In this document: positions 1-8,626 of the stretch, in pieces | How the letters are laid out: each line of letters opens with the position of its first letter | Position numbering within the stretch: position 1 is the stretch's first letter | Translations under genes and position numbers: made by a program | Notes under the pieces: generated by a model | The model's input: the letters and a program-made list of their open reading frames with translations, nothing else | Told to the model about the DNA's origin: nothing | Database searches by the model: none | DNA from: a bacterium | GTDB taxonomy: Bacteria; DUMJ01 | Assembly (NCBI GenBank): GCA_026418035.1 | Contig: JAOACC010000053.1 | Span: forward strand, 1 to 37,374 | Length of the DNA stretch: 37,374 nucleotides | Direction: 5' to 3'

Positions 1-914
1 GCAGGGTCTATGTCTATGTGAATCTTTTTAGCTTTAGAAGCAAACTTATCAACTCTACCAGTAGTCCTATCACTAAACCTACATCCTATAGCTATAAGTA
101 AGTCGCACTCCATAAGAGCATAATTCGCAGCGTAATTACCATGCATACCAGCTGATTTTAAGGATAATGGATGGTCTTGAGGAAAGCTTCCTATTCCCAT
201 AAAGGTCGTTGCTACAGGTATATTAGCCTTCGTAGCTAATCTAAATAGCTCTTCGCTTGCACCTGCGATTATAACTCCACCACCAGCCAATATACAAGGC
301 TTCTTCGCCTCGTTTATAAGCTTTGCTGCCTCTTTTATCTGCCTTATATGACCAGTTACAGACGGTTTATAGCCTCTTATATTAATCTCTATAGAGGAAT
401 AATCAAAATCGGTAGTAGCAAGCTGAACATCTCTGGGGATGTCTATAAGAACAGGACCAGGACGACCAGTTCTTGCTATATAAAATGCTTCCTTTATGAT
501 TCTAGCCAATTCATTGATATCTTTTACAAGATAATTATGCTTTGTTATTGGAGAAGTGATACCAGTTGTATCTGCCTCTTGGAAGGCATCTTTTCCTATC
601 AAACGAGTAACCACCTGGCCCGTAATAGCCACTATAGGAATTGAATCCATATAAGCATTAGCTATTCCCGTGGTAAGGTTAGTTGCCCCAGGGCCCGAGG
701 TGGCAAAACATACACCTACCTTTCCAGTAGCCCTAGCATATCCATCAGCCATATGGGCTGCACCTTGCTCGTGATGGGCAAGGATATGTCTTATACCAGA
801 GTCATAGAGAGCATCATAGACATCAATTATAGCTCCACCTGGAATTCCAAATATAACTTCTACACCCTCATGTTTTAAGGCTTCGATAACTATCTGTGCA
901 CCAGTCAATTTCAT
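1..914 (-). CDS. ilvB: Acetolactate synthase large subunit, N-terminal part (runs off window)
   Basis: This is the first ~304 codons of a ThDP-dependent acetolactate synthase; the rest lies beyond base 1. The enzyme condenses pyruvate with pyruvate or 2-oxobutyrate as the first common step of Val/Leu/Ile synthesis. The frame opens [19 protein letters not shown] and shows the family landmarks in order: the GIPGGAI loop, the catalytic Glu of ThDP activation in [16 protein letters not shown], and TSGPGATNL. It continues into the central domain with [12 protein letters not shown] and the FSDRTTGR motif. The ATG at 914-912 overlaps the ilvD stop as ATGA, which suggests translational coupling, so it should share the T-box-controlled transcript. 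Catalytic rather than anabolic-only isoforms cannot be told apart without the C-terminus, but the ilvD partner supports a biosynthetic role. Confidence 0.95.
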   Translation of the reverse strand, partial: MKLTGAQIVIEALKHEGVEVIFGIPGGAIIDVYDALYDSGIRHILAHHEQGAAHMADGYARATGKVGVCFATSGPGATNLTTGIANAYMDSIPIVAITGQVVTRLIGKDAFQEADTTGITSPITKHNYLVKDINELARIIKEAFYIARTGRPGPVLIDIPRDVQLATTDFDYSSIEINIRGYKPSVTGHIRQIKEAAKLINEAKKPCILAGGGVIIAGASEELFRLATKANIPVATTFMGIGSFPQDHPLSLKSAGMHGNYAANYALMECDLLIAIGCRFSDRTTGRVDKFASKAKKIHIDIDP

Positions 915-2575
915 CTTCTATTTACCTCCATAACTGCTCCAAATGAAGCAGAAGATACTAGTTTCTGATATCTACCAAGATATCCTTTACGTCTATGACT
1001 TTCTGGAACTTTATATACTCTCCTAGAAAGCTCCTCTTTATCAACCAAAAGATTTACTTCTCTCTTATTAAGGTCTATTTCTATAAGGTCTCCATCTTGC
1101 ACGTAAGCAATAGGACCACCTTCCCAAGCCTCTGGAGACACATGTCCTATAGCCAGCCCTCTAGTAGCGCCAGAAAATCTACCATCAGTTATAAGGGCAA
1201 CATCCAAGTCTAACCCCATACCAACAAGGGCAGATGTAGGGGTAAGCATTTCTCTCATTCCGGGACCACCCTTGGGACCCTCATATCTAATTATAACCAC
1301 ATCACCTTTCTCTATCTTATTGCTAAATATAGCTTTTGTTGCCTCATCTTCGCTGTCAAAAACCTTAGCCCTTCCTATAAATCTGTACAAAGATTCTGCA
1401 ACTCCTGATTTCTTAACTACTGCACCATCTGGAGCTAAAGTCCCTCTAAGTATAGACAATCCACCAGTCTCTCTTATAGGATTATCTATAGGTTTTATTA
1501 CATTGTAGTCTTTAACCTCAGTATTATCTATAAGCTCACCCAACTTCTTACCACTAACAGTAAGAGTATCCCTATCTACAAGCTTCCTTTTACTAAGTTC
1601 CTTCAAAACAGCCATAACACCACCAGCTCTATGTAGATCTACAACATAATATGGACCTACAGGACTCAAATGACAAAGATAAGGAGTCTTATCTGCTATA
1701 CTATTTATTTCATCAAAATCCAGCTCAATGCCCAACTCATTAGCTATAGCGGTAAGATGCAAGATTGTATTAGTTGAACATCCTAATGCCATATCCAAAG
1801 TTATCCCATTTAAAAATGCTGATTTAGTAAGGATCATCTCAGGGATAATATTTCTCTCAACTAATTTCACTATAGCCCTTCCAGTAGCTTTAGCCAATCT
1901 TATCCTCCCAGCTTCTACTGCAGGAATAGTTCCATTTCCAGGAAGAGCTATCCCAATAGCCTCAGATAAACAATTCATAGAATTTGCTGTAAACATTCCA
2001 GCGCATGAACCACATCCAGGGCAGGCAGAATATTCTAATTCTCTAAGATATTCTATATCCTTTTTACCGCTAGCAACAGCCCCAACAGCCTCGAATATGG
2101 TAGACAAATCTATCCTTCTTCCATTATATTCTCCAGGTAACATTGGTCCACCGCTAACAAGTATGGATGGAACATTTACTCTGGCTAGTCCCATTATCAT
2201 ACCTGGAATAATCTTATCGCAATTTGGAATAACAACAAGACCATCAAACTTATAAGCTTCAGCGAGTGATTCTACACTATCAGCAATGAGTTCTCTAGAA
2301 GGAAGGGAAAAGCACATCCCACTATGATTCATAGCAATTCCATCACATATACCTATCGTTTCACACTCAAAAGGAACCCCGCCTGCTTCTCTTATACCAG
2401 CCTTTACTGCTTCTGCTATTCTTGCTAGATGCATATGACCAGGGATTATTTCCGAATAACTATTTATCACCCCTATAAAGGGCTTATTCAGTTCCTCATC
2501 ATCTATACCTAGAGCTTTCAAAAGTGACCTATGTGGAGCCCTTTCAATTCCTCTTTTAATTTCATCACTACGCAT
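911..2575 (-). CDS. ilvD: Dihydroxy-acid dehydratase
   Basis: A 554-residue IlvD/Edd family protein of normal length. It dehydrates 2,3-dihydroxy-isovalerate and 2,3-dihydroxy-3-methylvalerate to the 2-oxo acids in Val/Leu/Ile synthesis. Iron-sulfur cluster cysteines are visible in [10 protein letters not shown] and [18 protein letters not shown], followed by [10 protein letters not shown], and the C-terminal domain has [14 protein letters not shown] and [11 protein letters not shown]. The Edd paralogue (6-phosphogluconate dehydratase) is less likely because the gene is coupled to ilvB and sits behind a branched-chain T-box. The ATG at 2575 has an AAGGAG ribosome-binding site about 8 nt upstream, placed just after the T-box terminator. 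Confidence 0.97.
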   Translation of the reverse strand: MRSDEIKRGIERAPHRSLLKALGIDDEELNKPFIGVINSYSEIIPGHMHLARIAEAVKAGIREAGGVPFECETIGICDGIAMNHSGMCFSLPSRELIADSVESLAEAYKFDGLVVIPNCDKIIPGMIMGLARVNVPSILVSGGPMLPGEYNGRRIDLSTIFEAVGAVASGKKDIEYLRELEYSACPGCGSCAGMFTANSMNCLSEAIGIALPGNGTIPAVEAGRIRLAKATGRAIVKLVERNIIPEMILTKSAFLNGITLDMALGCSTNTILHLTAIANELGIELDFDEINSIADKTPYLCHLSPVGPYYVVDLHRAGGVMAVLKELSKRKLVDRDTLTVSGKKLGELIDNTEVKDYNVIKPIDNPIRETGGLSILRGTLAPDGAVVKKSGVAESLYRFIGRAKVFDSEDEATKAIFSNKIEKGDVVIIRYEGPKGGPGMREMLTPTSALVGMGLDLDVALITDGRFSGATRGLAIGHVSPEAWEGGPIAYVQDGDLIEIDLNKREVNLLVDKEELSRRVYKVPESHRRKGYLGRYQKLVSSASFGAVMEVNRR

Positions 2576-2599
2576 ATCATCAACTCCTTTTCAGATTAT

Positions 2600-2787
2600 A
2601 AAAAAGCTTTCCTTCCACAGCAAAAATCTGCTAGGGACGGAAAGCTTTCCGCGGTACCACCCTACTTGGCTTTTAAACCCACTTTCTATTCTATAACGGG
2701 AATTCCCGGGATAAGCTACTACTATTTCACCTATCCAGCTCCGAGGCGAGTTCACCTTAAATGGCTACTACTCCTCTTCACAGCTTT
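2600..2787 (-). promoter_or_regulatory. T-box leader (Leu/CUC specifier, ultrashort Stem I) controlling ilvD-ilvB
   Basis: The diagnostic T-box sequence AGGGTGGTACCGCGG lies at 2663-2649 and its antiterminator partner GTCCCT ends at 2633. The UGGU bulge would pair with an ACCA tRNA end, matching the A73 discriminator of tRNA-Leu. The competing terminator pairs AAGCTTTCC (2647-2639) with GGAAAGCTT (2612-2604) and ends in a T run near 2605-2600. Upstream, GAGG (2776-2773) pairs with CCTC (2746-2743). The internal loop between them carries AGTAGTA on the 5' side and GAA-CUC on the 3' side, capped by GCC/GGT around a 6-nt loop. CUC (2750-2748) is therefore the likely Leu specifier. An outer AGCT/AGCT helix (2785-2782 with 2740-2737) closes Stem I, which is only ~49 nt. 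Stem II (GGATA/TATCC) and CGGG/CCCG elements follow. Confidence 0.93.
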
Positions 2788-2809
2788 TGCTATATGTAAT
2801 TGTTTAGAG

Positions 2810-2838
2810 ATAATATCAAAAGAAATTACGCAAGTCAA
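2810..2838 (-). promoter_or_regulatory. Sigma-A-type promoter of the ilvD-ilvB T-box transcript
   Basis: The -35 box TTGACT (2838-2833) and -10 box TATTAT (2815-2810) are separated by exactly 17 nt. The predicted start near 2803 is about 20 nt before the base of T-box Stem I. Confidence 0.75.
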
Positions 2839-2903
2839 GTAAAATGGTCAGAGATTTCTTCTTGATTATTATTGATTATTTGATAGAAGATTAATAGAAC
2901 ACA

Positions 2904-2936
2904 CTGAGGGGAAAGAGTATGCCTCTTTCCCCTCAG
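2904..2936 (-). terminator. Terminator after the solute-binding protein gene
   Basis: A perfect 14-bp inverted repeat, CTGAGGGGAAAGAG (2904-2917) and its complement (2923-2936), has a 5-nt loop. It lies 9 nt past the stop of the minus-strand gene. The trailing sequence on the minus strand (GTGTGTTCTATT) is only moderately T-rich, so termination may be imperfect. It also insulates the ilvD promoter from upstream transcription. Confidence 0.75.
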
Positions 2937-2944
2937 GTAAAATC

Positions 2945-4912
2945 TTACTTTTTTATAAAAATCTGTGCAGGGAAGTATGCATAGGTTCTTAGGTTATCAT
3001 AACCCCAGAGCCCTTCAGCAGGAATATTTCTTAAGTAATTCTTCGCTATAATCGGCTGAGGAGTTAATCCAACAGTTCCTATTGTCCAGAGATTTTCGGC
3101 ATTAGATTTAAGAATCTCTTTTCCTAATCTTATTCTTTCTTTATCACTCAAAGTAGTTTGCATCTTTTCCCAAAGGGTTAAAAGTCTTTTAACTTCTTTA
3201 GGAGGCTCTTCTCCAGACTTTCCACCAGTAACATACCACTGAGCCCATAGAGGACACCAAGTATTTTCCCAACCATAGTTCATCGGTACCCACCAATAGG
3301 GTTCAAGAGGAAACAAGAATGCACATCTATCGCCAGTCCAGAATCCCATTTGTATAAGATTACCCATAGCTCTTGGACTCTGCAGTTCTCTAGCAATCTC
3401 TTTTACTGCTACTTTAACGCCTATAGCATCCCAATAACGAACTAACATCTCTCCAAGTCTTGTAGCAGTAGCATCTGGAACATGCTCTAGTAGAATTTCC
3501 AATCTCTTACCATCAGGCCTTACTCTATAACCATCAGAGCCTCTTTTTAAACCTATCTCATCTAATAATTTGTTTGCAGTTTCAGGGTCATACTTCGCAT
3601 AAGCACTAGCAAAAGACTCTTCATAATATGGCGACTGCGGAATTACAGTGGTCTGTCTAGAAACACCTAAACCGAAGTATAACATCTGATTCAACTCTTC
3701 ACGGTTTATAGCTAAGGACATAGCTCTTCTAAACCTTATATCTCTAAAGATATTCCTTAACACAGGATCTTCTTTATAGGTTTGATTAATCTCAATGATA
3801 AAATTTGAACCCCATAATCCTTGCCATAGAAGTACCCTGTAATTTCCCTTCTTCTCATTTTCCTTATAGAGTGTATAGTTTTCTAAACTAGTCCGTCTCC
3901 CAGCAAAATCCGCCTCTCCAGAGATAGCTTTCATATCCATAATATCAATACTTTGAACTACACTAATAAATATTCTATCTATGTAAGGCAGCTGATTCCC
4001 AGCTGTATCAATCTGCCAGAAATAAGGATTTCTCTCCATAACAAGGAAGTCTGTTCCTCTCTTAGTAAGAACGAACGACCTTAAAGTAGGACAATTCACC
4101 TCAGTAGCATTAATAGTATTATATTTACCAAAAAGTTGATACCACTTTTCATACCCTTCAGCCTTTGCCCTCTTGTTTATCTCTTCGATAGATGTATATC
4201 TTGGATGGAATTGCTTTAAGAAGTGCTTAGGCCTATATATAGCTCCCGTCTCGTGGGCTAGCCTATAAGTTGCCATAGGATACGGAACAGCGAAGCTCAA
4301 CTTAACAGTGTAGTCATCAATCTTTTCTACTTTCATTAATTTTCCACCTGGAGACCAATGCACAGGCTTTACAGGGGTAAGCTCATCATTTAAGATGATA
4401 TCCTCATACCAAAAGATGATATCATCAGCAGTAAATGGAGCTCCATCAGACCATCTCATTCCTTTACGTAGATATATGGTGAGAGTTTTTCCACCATCTG
4501 TAAACTTCCAGGCTCTTGCTATTCGAGGAGTTACAGAGGAACCATCAGTAGCTATACCTAGGATATGCTCATATCCAGTAAAGTAATCCGCCTCTCCAAG
4601 ACTATTGGGAGAATTTGTAAATAGATTTATCTGTCCTCCATACTGTCCAACTTCTTCTACAGGAACAACTACCAAAGGGTCTTTTGGTAACCTCTTATCA
4701 ACTGGTGGGAGCTTTCCCTGTCTTACTAGTTCAGCTAACATAGGAGATTCGCCAAACTTAGTTATCCTCTTTCCTGTAATTCTCTGATAATCGGATAGAG
4801 TATTGTAGAAATTAGGTTTAGGTACCTTTTGAGCGAAAGAGACTGAAAGAGAGGTAAAAGCTATCGTCATTATCAAAAAGGTAAAAATTAATAGTCTAAA
4901 ACATCTAATCAT
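2945..4912 (-). CDS. ABC transporter substrate-binding protein, family 5 (oligopeptide/oligosaccharide type)
   Basis: A 655-residue exported SBP_bac_5 (DppA/OppA-like) protein. A signal peptide covers about residues 1-28 (Arg/Cys, then a hydrophobic core, ending SFAQ). No lipobox cysteine follows the core, so anchoring is unclear. Family-5 landmarks include YLRKGMRWSDGAPFTADDIIFWYEDI, VLRNIFRDIRFRRAMSLAINRE and LLDEIGL. It is longer than a typical DppA (~535 aa), closer to the large family-5 proteins that bind oligosaccharides in thermophiles. No permease or ATPase gene is adjacent, so its transporter must be elsewhere or shared. Carbohydrate ligands are an inference from the GH-rich surroundings; peptide binding is equally possible. 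It has its own promoter and terminator, so it is a single-gene unit. Confidence 0.88.
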   Translation of the reverse strand: MIRCFRLLIFTFLIMTIAFTSLSVSFAQKVPKPNFYNTLSDYQRITGKRITKFGESPMLAELVRQGKLPPVDKRLPKDPLVVVPVEEVGQYGGQINLFTNSPNSLGEADYFTGYEHILGIATDGSSVTPRIARAWKFTDGGKTLTIYLRKGMRWSDGAPFTADDIIFWYEDIILNDELTPVKPVHWSPGGKLMKVEKIDDYTVKLSFAVPYPMATYRLAHETGAIYRPKHFLKQFHPRYTSIEEINKRAKAEGYEKWYQLFGKYNTINATEVNCPTLRSFVLTKRGTDFLVMERNPYFWQIDTAGNQLPYIDRIFISVVQSIDIMDMKAISGEADFAGRRTSLENYTLYKENEKKGNYRVLLWQGLWGSNFIIEINQTYKEDPVLRNIFRDIRFRRAMSLAINREELNQMLYFGLGVSRQTTVIPQSPYYEESFASAYAKYDPETANKLLDEIGLKRGSDGYRVRPDGKRLEILLEHVPDATATRLGEMLVRYWDAIGVKVAVKEIARELQSPRAMGNLIQMGFWTGDRCAFLFPLEPYWWVPMNYGWENTWCPLWAQWYVTGGKSGEEPPKEVKRLLTLWEKMQTTLSDKERIRLGKEILKSNAENLWTIGTVGLTPQPIIAKNYLRNIPAEGLWGYDNLRTYAYFPAQIFIKK

Positions 4913-4951
4913 ACTTATAACCTCCTCTGTTAATCTATTTGGAACACTAAA

Positions 4952-4980
4952 ACTATATCATAGATAGAAAATATTTTCAA
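4952..4980 (-). promoter_or_regulatory. Promoter of the solute-binding protein gene
   Basis: TTGAAA (4980-4975), 17-nt spacer, then TATAGT (4957-4952), with a TG extended -10 motif. It starts immediately after the stop codon of the upstream gene. An AGAGGAGG ribosome-binding site precedes the ATG at 4912. Confidence 0.75.
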
Positions 4981-4981
4981 T

Positions 4982-5830
4982 TTAAATATCTATGTTAAAG
5001 AATATCCTTACTAAAAGACCAATTCCAAATGAAACTACTGATACTCCAAATATAATAGCTATCATCTCTAGAAATCTTCTTTTAAATTCAAGCTCTTTCG
5101 CCACTGAGATGTAGAATGTAAAGAATAAGACTAAAATTACTGCAAATAGTAGAGTAAAACCAAAAGATAAAAAACTGTTCTTTAGCAAAATATAAGGAAG
5201 AACTAAGAAAAACACAGCAAATATATAAGTCGCTCCAGTACTTAAAGATGCCTTCAAAGGGCTTTTCTCTTCACTTTCAGCCTTAGTAGAAAGATATTCA
5301 GAAGCGCCCATGGAGAGCGAAGCTGCTATCCCTGTGATAATTCCAGTAAGAGCTATTAAAGAGTTATCTCTAAGAGCAAATGTAAATCCTGCCAGGGTCC
5401 CAGTAAACTCAACAAGTGCATCACTCAATCCCAAAACTATAGAACCAACATATCTTAGTCTTTCTTCATCTAAGATAGATAAAAGCTCCTTCTCGTGTAC
5501 CTTTTCATCACTAATAATACTATCAACCTCAGGATATCTATAAGCAATATTACCATAACTCTTCTGAGCTGACTCTTCTCCAGATTCCATTAACTTTAAT
5601 CCAAATGTTATTCCTAATATCTTTATAAGAATCAGATAAAACCATATTTTAAGCCTATTTGGACTAACATCCCTACCAGTAATCTTTTTTAATCTCTCAT
5701 AATGACTATACTCTTCTTGAGCTAATCTATTCAATATTTCTTTATTATGCTGGTCTTTAATAGTCTTTGCTAGATAACTATAAATTAGATGTTCTGTTAT
5801 TTCATTTCTCTGTAATTCTACAACTTTCAT
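4982..5830 (-). CDS. Ferritin-like + VIT1/CCC1 membrane protein (MbfA-like iron transporter)
   Basis: A 282-residue two-domain protein. Residues ~1-125 form a rubrerythrin/ferritin-like helical domain with paired E-x-x-H motifs (E40/H43 and E109/H112) plus other Glu residues (E10, E13, E82, E85) suited to a di-iron site. Residues ~128-282 are a VIT1/CCC1-type membrane domain: GLSDALVEFTGTLAGFTFAL, then GITGIAASLSMGASEYLSTKAE, then three further hydrophobic segments. In characterised members of this fusion family (MbfA) the cytosolic ferritin-like part senses or oxidises Fe(II) and the membrane part exports iron or manganese. The role here is inferred from that family. It is probably monocistronic: a TATAAT-like -10 lies at 5863-5858 and an AAGGAGG site precedes the ATG. 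Confidence 0.88.
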   Translation of the reverse strand: MKVVELQRNEITEHLIYSYLAKTIKDQHNKEILNRLAQEEYSHYERLKKITGRDVSPNRLKIWFYLILIKILGITFGLKLMESGEESAQKSYGNIAYRYPEVDSIISDEKVHEKELLSILDEERLRYVGSIVLGLSDALVEFTGTLAGFTFALRDNSLIALTGIITGIAASLSMGASEYLSTKAESEEKSPLKASLSTGATYIFAVFFLVLPYILLKNSFLSFGFTLLFAVILVLFFTFYISVAKELEFKRRFLEMIAIIFGVSVVSFGIGLLVRIFFNIDI

Positions 5831-5916
5831 GCCCCAGAAACCTCCTTTTTAGAGAATATTATACTATACTACCCACACTCAAGCGCCTCTTGTAAGACAC
5901 ATTTAGAACACTAAGT

Positions 5917-5922
5917 TATAAT
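5917..5922 (+). promoter_or_regulatory. -10 box of the GH130 gene promoter
   Basis: TATAAT lies 32 nt before the ATG at 5955, followed by a strong AGGAGGT ribosome-binding site. No good -35 hexamer is seen at 16-18 nt, so this is a partial promoter call. The divergent gene has its own TATAAT at 5863-5858. Confidence 0.45.
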
Positions 5923-5954
5923 ATTAGATAAATTATGCTTATAGGAGGTCTGAT

Positions 5955-6956
5955 ATGGGTAAGATAGAAATCTATACTGAACCAATTCCTAATGTGCCAT
6001 GGGAAGAAAGACCATCTAACTGTAAAGATGTCATATGGAGATATTCAAAAAATCCAATCATAAAGAGAAATCAAGTGCAACGGGCAAATAGTATCTTTAA
6101 CAGCGCAGTGGTAAAGTTTAAAGATAGGTTTGCAGGGGTATTTAGGGTAGATGACAAAAGTAGAGCTATGAATATTCATAGTGGGTTTAGTAATGATGGA
6201 ATTAATTGGTCACTTAGTGAAGAACCGATAGACTTTATTCAAGAGACCAGAGACCCATTAGTAAGTATGTATAAATATGACCCAAGAGTAACTTGGCTAG
6301 AGGACAGATACTATATTACTTGGTGTAATGGATACTATGGACCTACCATAGGAGTAGGATACACTTATGACTTTGAAAAATTCTATCAGATAGAGAATGC
6401 GTTTCTTCCATACAATAGGAATGGAGTCCTCTTCCCAAGAAAGATTAACGGGAAATATGCAATGTTAAGTAGGCCATCTGATAAAGGTCATACACCTTTT
6501 GGCGATATCTTCTATAGTGAAAGTCCTGATATGATTCATTGGGGCTGTCATAGATTTGTAATGGCAGCAGGACACCAGTATTCATCTTGGCAATCACTAA
6601 AAATAGGAGCTGGACCCACCCCTATAGAAACAAGTGAAGGCTGGCTACTTATATATCATGGGGTACTATTGTCCTGTAATGGATATGTCTACAGTTTTGG
6701 CTGTGCATTACTAGATAATGAAAAACCATGGATAGTGAAGTATAGGTCCAGGAGTTATCTCCTTTCTCCTCAAGAATTATACGAATGTGTTGGAGATGTC
6801 CCCAACGTTGTTTTTCCATGTGCCGCTCTGTGTGATTCTCAAACAGGAAGGATAGCTATATATTATGGAGGTGCAGACACCGTAGTATGTCTCGCATTTG
6901 GCTACATAGATGAAATAATAGATTTCTTAAAGAGTGATGGAATAAAGATGATCTAA
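5955..6956 (+). CDS. GH130 family beta-mannoside phosphorylase-like protein
   Basis: A 333-residue cytosolic five-bladed beta-propeller protein of family GH130, normal length. Members phosphorolyse beta-1,4- or beta-1,2-mannosides (for example mannosyl-glucose or manno-oligosaccharides) to mannose 1-phosphate. Visible landmarks are the N-terminal AGVFRVDD segment with [14 protein letters not shown], the catalytic Asp in YDPRVT (D109), then [18 protein letters not shown] and [20 protein letters not shown]. The last two contain the conserved Arg and His that hold phosphate in family members. Sub-family, and so exact substrate, cannot be fixed by eye. There is no signal peptide, so the substrate must be imported; the nearby solute-binding protein is a possible but unproven partner. 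It stands alone between its promoter and a terminator. Confidence 0.9.
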   Translation: MGKIEIYTEPIPNVPWEERPSNCKDVIWRYSKNPIIKRNQVQRANSIFNSAVVKFKDRFAGVFRVDDKSRAMNIHSGFSNDGINWSLSEEPIDFIQETRDPLVSMYKYDPRVTWLEDRYYITWCNGYYGPTIGVGYTYDFEKFYQIENAFLPYNRNGVLFPRKINGKYAMLSRPSDKGHTPFGDIFYSESPDMIHWGCHRFVMAAGHQYSSWQSLKIGAGPTPIETSEGWLLIYHGVLLSCNGYVYSFGCALLDNEKPWIVKYRSRSYLLSPQELYECVGDVPNVVFPCAALCDSQTGRIAIYYGGADTVVCLAFGYIDEIIDFLKSDGIKMI

Positions 6957-6964
6957 AATAAAAA

Positions 6965-6984
6965 GGGGCTCCGGTTGGAGCCCC
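6965..6984. terminator. Bidirectional terminator between converging genes
   Basis: GGGGCTCC (6965-6972), GGTT loop, GGAGCCCC (6977-6984). An A run precedes it and TTTTT follows at 6988-6992 after TGA, so both strands give a hairpin plus a T tract. It serves the GH130 gene (plus) and the 5'-nucleotidase gene (minus). Confidence 0.88.
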
Positions 6985-6990
6985 TGATTT

Positions 6991-8526
6991 TTACTTCTTA
7001 ATGATACGTCCTTCTATCTGCGGATTAATTGGAGAATTTTTCTGAATATACTCTCTTAAAACATCATAATCAACAAAACCAAGGTTTATAAAGTTAGTCC
7101 CCTTCTGAAAGACTGTATAACCGTCTCCACCTTGTGCCAAGAAGTTATTAGTTACTACCCTATAAGTTCTAGTAGGATCAATTGGCTGGTAAGTTCCATC
7201 AGGATTCTTTATCTCTACACTGACAATTCTTTTTCCAACGTCGGCATTTGGATCCCAAACAAATCTTAAGCCGGATACCTGTGGAAATCTACCAGCTAGG
7301 TCCTTAACTTGGCTTACACCATTTTCTAATGCCTCTATAATCTGCTGACCAGTAAGGTCTAAGGTAACTAAATAATTACCAAATGGAAGCACAGTCATAA
7401 TCTGACCAAGTGTTATTTTACCTTTAGGGATAGAAGCTCTAATGCCTCCACCATTCTGAATAGCGATAACCGCATTTACAACCTTTGCCTTAGCCAACAT
7501 AGCATCGGTAACAAGATTAGCTAGATTTGTCTCTTGAGATCTAACTCTACTTCTTTCCCCATCCAAATCAATCAAAGATTCCCCAACCACCGTATTCATC
7601 AGCTTAGTAACAGGTTTCTTATAATCCTCAAGTTTAATCTTGCAAAGAGATTCTTCTTTTATCTTACTGTCTATAGCAATTAGATTCCCCTTCCAGCTCT
7701 GAATAATACCAGCATTATTAAAGATAACATCTAAACGCCCAAGGTATTTACCATATTCATTAGCCTGAACAATCAAGGTAGGTGTATTATCATCGGCAAC
7801 AACTGTTGGATAAGACTTAGGCAAGGTGTGAGAATGTCCTCCAACAATAATATCAATTCCTTCTACCTCTTTTGCTAGCCTTACATCATTATCCCAACCT
7901 ATGTGTGAAAGAGCTATAATCTTATTTATTCCTCTAGACTCTAATTCCTTCACTATTATCTTCGCCGTCTCTAGATAATCATTGATAGCTATATTCTTAC
8001 CAGGACTAGATATCTCTGCGGTTTCAGGTGTAGTGAGGCCAAAGACACCAAACTTTTCTCCCCCCTTCTCTACTATAACCCAACTTTTTACTTTATCTTT
8101 CAGCGCATCTTCCTTAGAGAAGTCAAAATTCGCACATAGAATGGGGAATTTAGCTTTCTCTATAAATCTTGCCAATACATTTGGACCCATATCAAACTCG
8201 TGATTTCCTAGCGTCATAGCATCATAACCTGCATAATTCATAAATCTTACATCGGCAGAACCTTTATAAATGGTAAAATATGGCGTACCCGAAAAAACAT
8301 CTCCAGCATCTAATAGAAGAACTTTATTCCTGCCTACCTCTTTCTGAACCTGTCTTATAAGCGTAACCCTACGGGCTATCTCTTCTATATGGGAATGAGT
8401 GTCATTTGTATGTAAAATGGTAATACTAAACGCATCGGTAGAAAATGATAAAGACGGAACTAGTGATAAAAAGAGTAGAACAATCACTAAAGTTACTACT
8501 AACCTATTAAAAAACTTCTTACTCAT
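6991..8526 (-). CDS. Secreted 5'-nucleotidase / UshA-type metallophosphatase
   Basis: A 511-residue exported two-domain protein. A signal peptide covers about residues 1-30. The N-terminal calcineurin-like dimetal domain shows ILHTNDTHSH (D42, H44), LDAGDVFSG (D76), TLGNHEFDMG (N108, H109), LSHIGWDND and GGHSHT. The C-terminal 5_nucleotid_C domain shows NLVTDAMLA and IAIQNGGGIRASIPKG and ends with a QGGDGYTVF substrate-stacking region. The family hydrolyses extracellular nucleotides, and some members also UDP-sugars or cyclic nucleotides. No sortase motif or C-terminal anchor is seen, so it is soluble outside the membrane unless the signal sequence is uncleaved. The strong AGGAGGTGAAG ribosome-binding site fixes the start. 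No clear promoter or terminator is seen in the 100 bp upstream, so readthrough from the GH57 operon is possible. Confidence 0.93.
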   Translation of the reverse strand: MSKKFFNRLVVTLVIVLLFLSLVPSLSFSTDAFSITILHTNDTHSHIEEIARRVTLIRQVQKEVGRNKVLLLDAGDVFSGTPYFTIYKGSADVRFMNYAGYDAMTLGNHEFDMGPNVLARFIEKAKFPILCANFDFSKEDALKDKVKSWVIVEKGGEKFGVFGLTTPETAEISSPGKNIAINDYLETAKIIVKELESRGINKIIALSHIGWDNDVRLAKEVEGIDIIVGGHSHTLPKSYPTVVADDNTPTLIVQANEYGKYLGRLDVIFNNAGIIQSWKGNLIAIDSKIKEESLCKIKLEDYKKPVTKLMNTVVGESLIDLDGERSRVRSQETNLANLVTDAMLAKAKVVNAVIAIQNGGGIRASIPKGKITLGQIMTVLPFGNYLVTLDLTGQQIIEALENGVSQVKDLAGRFPQVSGLRFVWDPNADVGKRIVSVEIKNPDGTYQPIDPTRTYRVVTNNFLAQGGDGYTVFQKGTNFINLGFVDYDVLREYIQKNSPINPQIEGRIIKK

Positions 8527-8626
8527 AAAACTTCACCTCCTGCTAATCTATAGCTAATAAAATAATTCAAAAACATTAATAGTTCATTAAAATATCATTA
8601 ATAATAAATTAAGGGACATAAAATTT

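Noticed and set aside
1728-2255. A 175-codon plus-strand frame opposite ilvD
   Set aside because: It is an antisense reading of the conserved ilvD sequence; the cysteine motifs belong to the minus strand.
2531-2842. A 103-codon plus-strand open frame over the ilvD start and its leader
   Set aside because: It covers the T-box RNA and the ilvD 5' end on the other strand; its translation has no family features and the T-box structure fully explains the region.
8527-8626. Possible terminator or promoter between the GH57 amylase and the 5'-nucleotidase gene
   Set aside because: The 100 bp is AT-rich with repeated ATTAAT words but no GC-rich stem and no convincing -35/-10 pair.
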